20,703 nt of DNA from an uncultured Clostridia bacterium (GTDB lineage: Bacteria; Bacillota; Clostridia; RUG12999). The stretch's first letter is position 1. Each line of letters begins with the position of its first letter. The notes under the pieces were generated by a model. The model ran no database searches. It saw only the letters and a program-made list of their open reading frames with translations, and had not been told where the DNA came from. The translations under genes and the position numbers were made by a program. The stretch lies in assembly GCA_934792465.1 (NCBI GenBank), contig CAKVOK010000058.1:1-20703 (forward strand), given 5' to 3'. Of the stretch, positions 17,164 to 20,703 are shown piece by piece.

Positions 17164-18381
17164 TTATATGTACTCTTTCAATATTTCAACATATTTGTCA
17201 ATCACATACCCCACATCTTCATCACTTAGGCACGTATGCAGCGGAAGTGTGATTTCATTGGCAAAATGCGCATAGGCATTCGGATAATCTTTAATGTCAA
17301 ATCCGAGCTTCTTATAGGCAGTATGCATCGGCAGGGGCTTATAATGAACATTGCAGGCAATGCCCTGTTCAGCCATTTTTATAATAATTTCATTGCGCTC
17401 CTCCGGTGTAATTCCCGGAACATGGGTAATGTAAAGATGTCCCGATGACTGATGTTCGGCATTATAGTGGTCGAGCGTTTCAATGCCAAGCGGTCTGAAT
17501 GCGGCATCGTATCTGCCGATAATCTCTTTCCTTCTTGCAAGCATATCGGGATAGCGTTCCAATTGCTTCAGCCCAATCGCTGCAGCTACATCTGTCATAT
17601 TGCACTTATACCACGTTCCGGCAATATCGTATTCCCACGCTCCGAGCTTAGTTTTTGCAAGAGCGTCTTTCGACTGTCCATGCAGGCTGAAAAGCTGAAT
17701 TTTACGGTAAATATCCTCGTTGCCGATACCGTCAATCGTTCGCCATGTCAGTGCTCCGCCTTCGGCCGTCGTGAGATTTTTGACGGCATGAAAGCTGAAA
17801 CTTGAAAAATCGGCAATACTTCCGACCGGCTTACCATGCCGCTTTGCGCCGAATGCATGAGCTGTATCGGCACATACGGCAATTCTGCCGATTGCAGCCT
17901 GTGTTTCATTTGACGGCTTAAATAGTCGCTTTTTACGTTCAATAATTTCAAAAATTCGGTCGTAATCACATGGTACACCGCCGATATCGACGGGGATTAT
18001 TGCTTTTGTCTTTTCATTAATGGCTTTTTCCACAGCGTCATAGTCCATTTCAAGGCTATTTTTCTGCGAATCAATCATTACGATTTTTGCACCGACATGA
18101 TCTATGACAGAGGCTGATGCGGTATATGTATAGGCGGGGACTATAACCTCGTCTCCCGAACCGATACCAAGCACACGCAGAGCTATTTCCGCACAAGCCG
18201 TCTGCGAATTAAGGCATACACATTTTTCTGTGCCAATCCATTCTGCAATATTTTTTTCCAACAGCTTTGTTCGTGGTCCTGTGGTAATCCACCCCGAACG
18301 AAGTGCTTCGGCAACTTCGTTTATTTCCGCCTCCGAAATATCGGGCGGACTAAAAGGAATCATTCTTTTATGTTCCGACAT
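17164..18381 (-). CDS. DegT/DnrJ/EryC1/StrS-family sugar aminotransferase
   Basis: A 405-residue PLP enzyme that aminates a keto nucleotide sugar. Motifs: PFSPPDISEAEINEVAEALRSGWITTGPRT across 9-38, NSQTACAEIALRVLGIGSGDEVIVPAYTYTAS across 58-89, ADTAHAFGA (171-179), and the PLP lysine K201 in SFSFHAVKNLTTAEGGAL. C-terminal residues HVHYKPLPMHTAYKKLGF type (here NVHYKPLPMHTAY) complete the family pattern. It is the first gene of the polysaccharide operon. The dehydratase that should make its 4-keto or 3-keto substrate is not in the window. The ribosome site (AAGAAAG) is weak. The exact product (for example a 4-amino-4,6-dideoxy sugar) is not determined. Confidence 0.92.
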   Translation of the reverse strand: MSEHKRMIPFSPPDISEAEINEVAEALRSGWITTGPRTKLLEKNIAEWIGTEKCVCLNSQTACAEIALRVLGIGSGDEVIVPAYTYTASASVIDHVGAKIVMIDSQKNSLEMDYDAVEKAINEKTKAIIPVDIGGVPCDYDRIFEIIERKKRLFKPSNETQAAIGRIAVCADTAHAFGAKRHGKPVGSIADFSSFSFHAVKNLTTAEGGALTWRTIDGIGNEDIYRKIQLFSLHGQSKDALAKTKLGAWEYDIAGTWYKCNMTDVAAAIGLKQLERYPDMLARRKEIIGRYDAAFRPLGIETLDHYNAEHQSSGHLYITHVPGITPEERNEIIIKMAEQGIACNVHYKPLPMHTAYKKLGFDIKDYPNAYAHFANEITLPLHTCLSDEDVGYVIDKYVEILKEYI

Positions 18382-18423
18382 TCTTTCTTAATCTCTCACT
18401 TTCGTTAAACTTTCAATACTAAA

Positions 18424-18681
18424 TCAAAAGAAACTTGGTTCAGTGCCAAGCTGCTCTTTATGCTCTTTTATCCATTCTTCTTCAGAATCATATTTCGGAC
18501 TGACAATTTCAAACGGCTTCAATTCAATTAAAAGTGTGCCATTTTCAACTCCAACAGAAGCAACGCAATAATTCCCGTAAATCTCTGCGTCAATATTTTT
18601 CTTAACGATTATTTTTCCGTCAACATCACAAATAAAATCACCTTTTACAATTTTCATAAAGTCATCAAATCTACAGCTCAT
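18424..18681 (-). CDS. Small protein of unknown function
   Basis: An 85-residue acidic protein without membrane segments. Its start ATG is preceded by AAGGAG at normal spacing, so it is likely translated. The sequence alternates short hydrophobic and polar runs (ICDVDGKIIVKKNIDAEIYG, then GTLLIELKPFEIVSPKYDSE), suggesting a small beta-rich fold, and ends in a charged helix-like stretch (EEEWIKEHKEQL). No family is recognised. It lies 42 bases upstream of the aminotransferase gene on the same strand with no terminator between, so it may be the true first gene of the polysaccharide transcript, or a leftover of the decayed mobile DNA upstream. Confidence 0.55.
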   Translation of the reverse strand: MSCRFDDFMKIVKGDFICDVDGKIIVKKNIDAEIYGNYCVASVGVENGTLLIELKPFEIVSPKYDSEEEWIKEHKEQLGTEPSFF

Positions 18682-18694
18682 TTTATTGTTCTCC

Positions 18695-18775
18695 TTATTT
18701 GAATTTTACCTTTTCAAATTTCATACCGTCGTAAAATATCATGCAAGAATCGTCAAATCCCCATTCATGCCGCAT
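18695..18775 (-). CDS. Possible 26-codon small ORF or gene remnant
   Basis: An ATG overlapping the end of the helicase pseudogene opens 26 codons (begins MRHEWGFDDSCMIFYDG, ends FEKVKFK) and stops at TAA just before the ribosome site of the 85-residue gene. AAGGAG lies only two bases before the ATG, too close for good initiation. It could be the tail of a broken gene or a short coupled peptide. No family recognised. Confidence 0.25.
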   Translation of the reverse strand: MRHEWGFDDSCMIFYDGMKFEKVKFK

Positions 18776-19703
18776 AACTCCTTAATTCATCTTTTTGTAT
18801 CAGTTTGCTGTCAGACGCATTGACCACATCGGCTGTGTCTGTATTTTTCCAAGCCATTCCTATACATAAACCGTTTTCGTCTGTATAAGTTGTACCTATT
18901 TCAAGATTTCCGTAAGTCATATAATATTTGTTATACGCAGAAAAATATATTTCCCAATTTCTTGCCAAAGGCAATAACCAATCCATACCGATTTTGTTAA
19001 GGCGCTTTATCCTATCATTTGAAAGCGTTCTGTGCAAACGTTTGTTCCTTTGTGTGCGAAACCAATCCCCGAGAGAGTAGGCGTCGATGGTTTTATATCC
19101 GGCAGGTGCATTGAGATTTTCATTCTGTTCATAATATCTTTTGGCTTCTTCATACATATAGTCCCAAGATGCGGCCGGTGTTTCGTTTAATTTATCAAAT
19201 AAAGATAAACAGTCCTTTGCCTCATCAATTACACGAAAATGCTCATTTATAATATTGCTTTGATTGTCAAGATAACGTATGGCTGTTGCGGATAAACCCA
19301 AAATCGGTGTGTCTGAATATTCAGACAGCAATGTTTCAACACCCTGTCCTCACATTTGGACTCCGCAGCGGTGAAACTCGTCCAAAACGATATAATCGGG
19401 TTTAATTTAAGATATTTCAGCCTTGCTCATATTCATCAGCTTTGCATATGTGAAAAAGCTGATGTTTTGAGGAGCATACCGGTTCGCGGCTCTTTTTAAG
19501 TTTTCAATCTGTGTATCAAAAATATATTCGGACGGTGACAGCCGGCATATTTTTGTATCAGGGTGATCCTCACAGAGTTTAAAAGCAATAAATTATTTTC
19601 CTGCCCCTGTGGGGTGTATAACAGCAACCCATTTTTCTGTTTGCAGCAAAAAAAGTGCATTGTTATATGCAATTTTTTTATGGTTATATAAATCTATCCG
19701 CAT
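18765..19703 (-). pseudogene. SF2 (DEAD/DEAH) helicase with helicase-associated domain, decayed
   Basis: One continuous frame of 313 codons from ATG 19703 (TGAGG upstream) is broken by three in-frame stops: TAA at 19593-19595, TAA at 19407-19409 and TGA at 19350-19352. Reading through them gives a clear helicase: Walker A HPTGAGK followed by a stop where Ser is expected, SPSEYIFDTQIENLKRA, FFTYAKLMNMS, the DExH box IVLDEFHRCG, and motif III LGLSATAIRYLDNQ. The motif-III part then jumps directly into a helicase-associated domain (SWDYMYEEAKRYYEQ, then YSLGDWFRTQRNKRL and IKRLNKIGMDW). The whole second RecA-like domain is missing, so there is an internal deletion as well. Only the part after the last stop (TTG at 19331) remains open. 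The stop changes look like point mutations without frameshift, hence fairly recent decay. Confidence 0.88.
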
Positions 19704-19725
19704 ATAAAAACCTCATTTTACTTCC

Positions 19726-19753
19726 ATGCAAGATAATATGAATTATGTTGTAA
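19726..19753 (+). repeat. Left inverted repeat of the putative invertible segment
   Basis: Read on the - strand, this 28-base copy matches the right copy (19981-20008 on +) at 26 of 28 positions, including 21 consecutive identical bases at 19733-19753. Its core on the - strand is ACATAATTCATATTAT. The copy lies between the strong promoter and the helicase start, within the expected transcript leader. Confidence 0.85.
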
Positions 19754-19980
19754 AGCATAAAAAGTCCAATGTAGCTAATATATAAATTATATCACTTTTT
19801 TAGGGAATTGTCAATTATTTGCGACCGATTTCGTCAGTTTATATAAATTCAAGCCACAATAAATCAGACCAATAACTTTTTTAAAATAGTATTAGCCTTA
19901 AGTATCATGCCTGTAATTTGTCATAAAAGCTCAATATATTTGAGTGGGTGTTTTATTTTTTTATGAACATTTCCACTGCA
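19754..19980. other. Putative invertible promoter segment (227 bp between inverted repeats)
   Basis: This AT-rich stretch has no gene. It is bounded by near-identical 28-base inverted repeats and contains one outward-facing consensus promoter aimed left. A decayed tyrosine recombinase ends 19 bases beyond the right repeat. In the orientation seen, the promoter would drive the - strand region that leads to the polysaccharide operon; inverted, it would face right into antisense of the recombinase. A weak hairpin (CTCAA/TTGAG around 19932-19946) is the only other structure. An alternative is a MITE-like non-autonomous element with terminal inverted repeats. No inversion is shown by one sequence. 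Confidence 0.5.
19786..19814 (-). promoter_or_regulatory. Perfect-consensus extended sigma-A promoter facing left
   Basis: On the - strand the -35 is TTGACA (19809-19814), the spacer is exactly 17 bases (19792-19808) and the -10 is TATAAT (19786-19791). The two bases TG one position before the -10 make it an extended -10 (TGATATAAT). Transcription should start near 19779 and run left through the left inverted repeat into the helicase remnant, the 85-residue gene and the polysaccharide operon. No terminator was found along that path. Confidence 0.85.
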
Positions 19981-20008
19981 TTACAACATAATTCATATTA
20001 TGTTACAT
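19981..20008 (+). repeat. Right inverted repeat, dif-like palindromic core
   Basis: This is the partner of 19726-19753. Its core AACATAATTCATATTATGTT (19985-20004) is itself a perfect 8+4+8 palindrome (AACATAAT, TCAT, ATTATGTT), the layout of two recombinase arms around a short central region. It recalls Firmicute dif sites in the ATAAT-AT-ATTATGT core. It ends 18 bases before the stop codon of the recombinase remnant. Confidence 0.85.
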
Positions 20009-20026
20009 TTGGTTAAATTGACGAAC

Positions 20027-20259
20027 TCAGCAGCGTAAAAGCCCCAATCTCCGTACTTGCCTGCGGCATATGTTCAGGGTTTCCATTGTGTAAATACGAG
20101 CGTGTTTACCGAAGAATGACTGAGAATATCAGCAAGTCGTACAACATCTTTTTCAATGGAGTAAAAGGTTCTTGTAAACAGATGGTAGAAGTTATGTGGA
20201 AATATTTTTGTTTTATCCACGCCGGCACTTTTGCATAGTGATTTCATCAATTTCCATAA
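20027..20259 (-). pseudogene. Tyrosine recombinase/integrase C-terminal remnant
   Basis: Translation of the - strand from 20259 gives KSLCKSAGVDKTKIFPHNFY followed by HLFTRTFYSIEKDVVRLADILSHSSVNT, a tyrosine recombinase catalytic domain. A one-base loss near 20099-20100 shifts the frame; the adjacent frame resumes with RIYTMET (nucleophile Tyr) and ends RRQVRRLGLLRC before TGA at 20027. Family members have HNLRHLFAR where this one reads HNFYHLFTR, so the active-site arginine of the HxLRH box is also lost (CGC-like to TAC). The N-terminal part is absent: at about 20259 the sequence changes directly into a helicase fragment. Its 3' end lies beside the right inverted repeat, as expected for an integrase or invertase near its site. 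Confidence 0.85.
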
Positions 20260-20586
20260 TCAAATCCCTCGCCGACATATCTTTCTGTTGCAATAATAGC
20301 CAATGATTCATCTTTTGTTATTTTTTCTAATCTTTCAGGCATTTCCCGCCTTGATTTAACAGAGGCTGTCCCAACTATAGATACTACACTATCACAATAA
20401 GGTTTCAGCATCTCTGTAAGCATCTCCACATGTTTGCGCCTTTCTGTTAAAATTATAGGCGTCCTGTGATTCTTAATTCCAAGACTGCGTCATTTATTAT
20501 CAAATTATTTCTTGCCATATCTTCGGATAATGCCCGTCCTGTCTTGCCGGCGTTGCAGTAAGTACATATACATATTTTACATTTGT
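20247..20586 (-). pseudogene. Second SF2 helicase remnant (TOTE/DEAD-helicase type), fragmented
   Basis: Several frames of the - strand give pieces of one SF2 helicase. From 20586: TNVKYVYVLTATPARQDGHYP (motif III and the following loop, shown in one frame), then a break near 20520 with sequence evidently deleted; then ARNNLIINDAVLE in the same frame; then a shift near 20478 to RTPIILTERRKHVEMLTEML, IVGTASVKSRREMPERLEKI and LAIIATERYVGEGFDYGN before a stop. ATERYVGEGFD corresponds to motif V of the second RecA-like domain. The fragment is joined at its end to the recombinase remnant. From memory, the LTATPxRQDGHxP signature is typical of helicases of TOTE-like conflict systems and ICE cargo; the precise family should be confirmed by search. 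Confidence 0.75.
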
Positions 20587-20605
20587 GTAAGGATATTATA
20601 CCACA

Positions 20606-20703
20606 ATGAGAAGAAATTTGCAACTATTAATTTCAGAAGAATTTGCAGAAAAGACAATTCCGGAAAACGACAGTGTAAGACTTGCAGACGATATGATAGA
20701 CAA
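20606..20703 (+). CDS. Possible transposase N terminus, 3' partial
   Basis: An ATG opens 32 codons up to the right edge. The segment EEFAEKTIPENDSVRLADDMID resembles the N terminus of IS1182-family transposases, which typically read as IPEDHPVR followed by a leucine-rich helix. AAGGA lies upstream with wide spacing. Only the first residues are visible, so the call is tentative; a transposase here would fit the broken helicase just to the left. Confidence 0.35.
   Translation, partial: MRRNLQLLISEEFAEKTIPENDSVRLADDMID

Noticed and set aside
18698..18720. Rho-independent terminator before the 85-residue gene
   Set aside because: The 7-base stem ATTTGAA/TTCAAAT is all weak pairs but one and has no T run.
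19350..19595. Stop-codon readthrough or recoding in the helicase (for example TGA as selenocysteine)
   Set aside because: Two of the three stops are TAA, no recoding element is seen, and a whole domain is missing, so decay explains it better.
1..20703. CRISPR array, tRNA or rRNA genes
   Set aside because: No regularly spaced direct repeats, cloverleaf-like sequence or conserved rRNA stretches were seen.

Overview
The window looks like a chromosomal stretch of a low-to-mid GC Firmicute of class Clostridia, most likely an Oscillospiraceae/Ruminococcus-type gut organism. This rests on the AT-leaning codon use, strong GGAGG-type ribosome sites, the style of the sigma/PrsW cassette, the FrhB-like protein paired with a pyruvyl transferase, and remnants of helicase and recombinase families common in Clostridia. 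It is inference from protein families; no rRNA or tRNA is present to confirm it.

Region 1 (1-2026, + strand) is a tightly overlapping four-gene cassette. It holds the 3' part of an ECF-type sigma factor (cut by the window edge), a small two-helix membrane protein that is a plausible anti-sigma, a multi-helix membrane protein of unknown role, and a PrsW-family intramembrane metalloprotease. The set reads as a self-contained envelope-signalling module. It ends in a large hairpin (2041-2082).

Region 2 (2286-18381, all - strand) is a long surface-polysaccharide operon of the Wzx/Wzy type, transcribed right to left. The order is sugar aminotransferase, initiating phosphoglycosyl transferase, GNAT acetyltransferase, four glycosyltransferases, Wzy-like polymerase, Wzx-like flippase, polysaccharide pyruvyl transferase, FrhB-like iron-sulfur protein, UDP-glucuronate 4-epimerase, UDP-glucose 6-dehydrogenase and a nucleotidyltransferase-fold protein. 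Genes overlap or lie within a few tens of bases of each other, except for a 173-base gap between flippase and pyruvyl transferase. Expected flow: UDP-Glc to UDP-GlcA to UDP-GalA; a sugar-1-phosphate (perhaps an amino sugar) loaded on undecaprenyl phosphate; extension by the glycosyltransferases; pyruvate decoration; flipping; polymerisation. The product should be an acidic capsule or exopolysaccharide. No Wzz/tyrosine-kinase genes are in the window.

Region 3 (18424-20703) is accessory DNA upstream of the operon. It contains a small unknown gene, a helicase pseudogene with three in-frame stop codons and a lost central domain, a roughly 280-base segment bounded by near-identical 28-base inverted repeats, a decayed tyrosine recombinase, a decayed second helicase and the possible start of a transposase at the right edge. 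Inside the inverted-repeat segment is a perfect-consensus extended sigma-A promoter (TTGACA, 17 bases, TATAAT) pointing at the polysaccharide operon. The arrangement of promoter, inverted repeats, adjacent tyrosine recombinase and downstream surface polysaccharide is what a phase-variable (invertible) promoter switch looks like, and is the most interesting feature of the window. The recombinase beside it is now broken.
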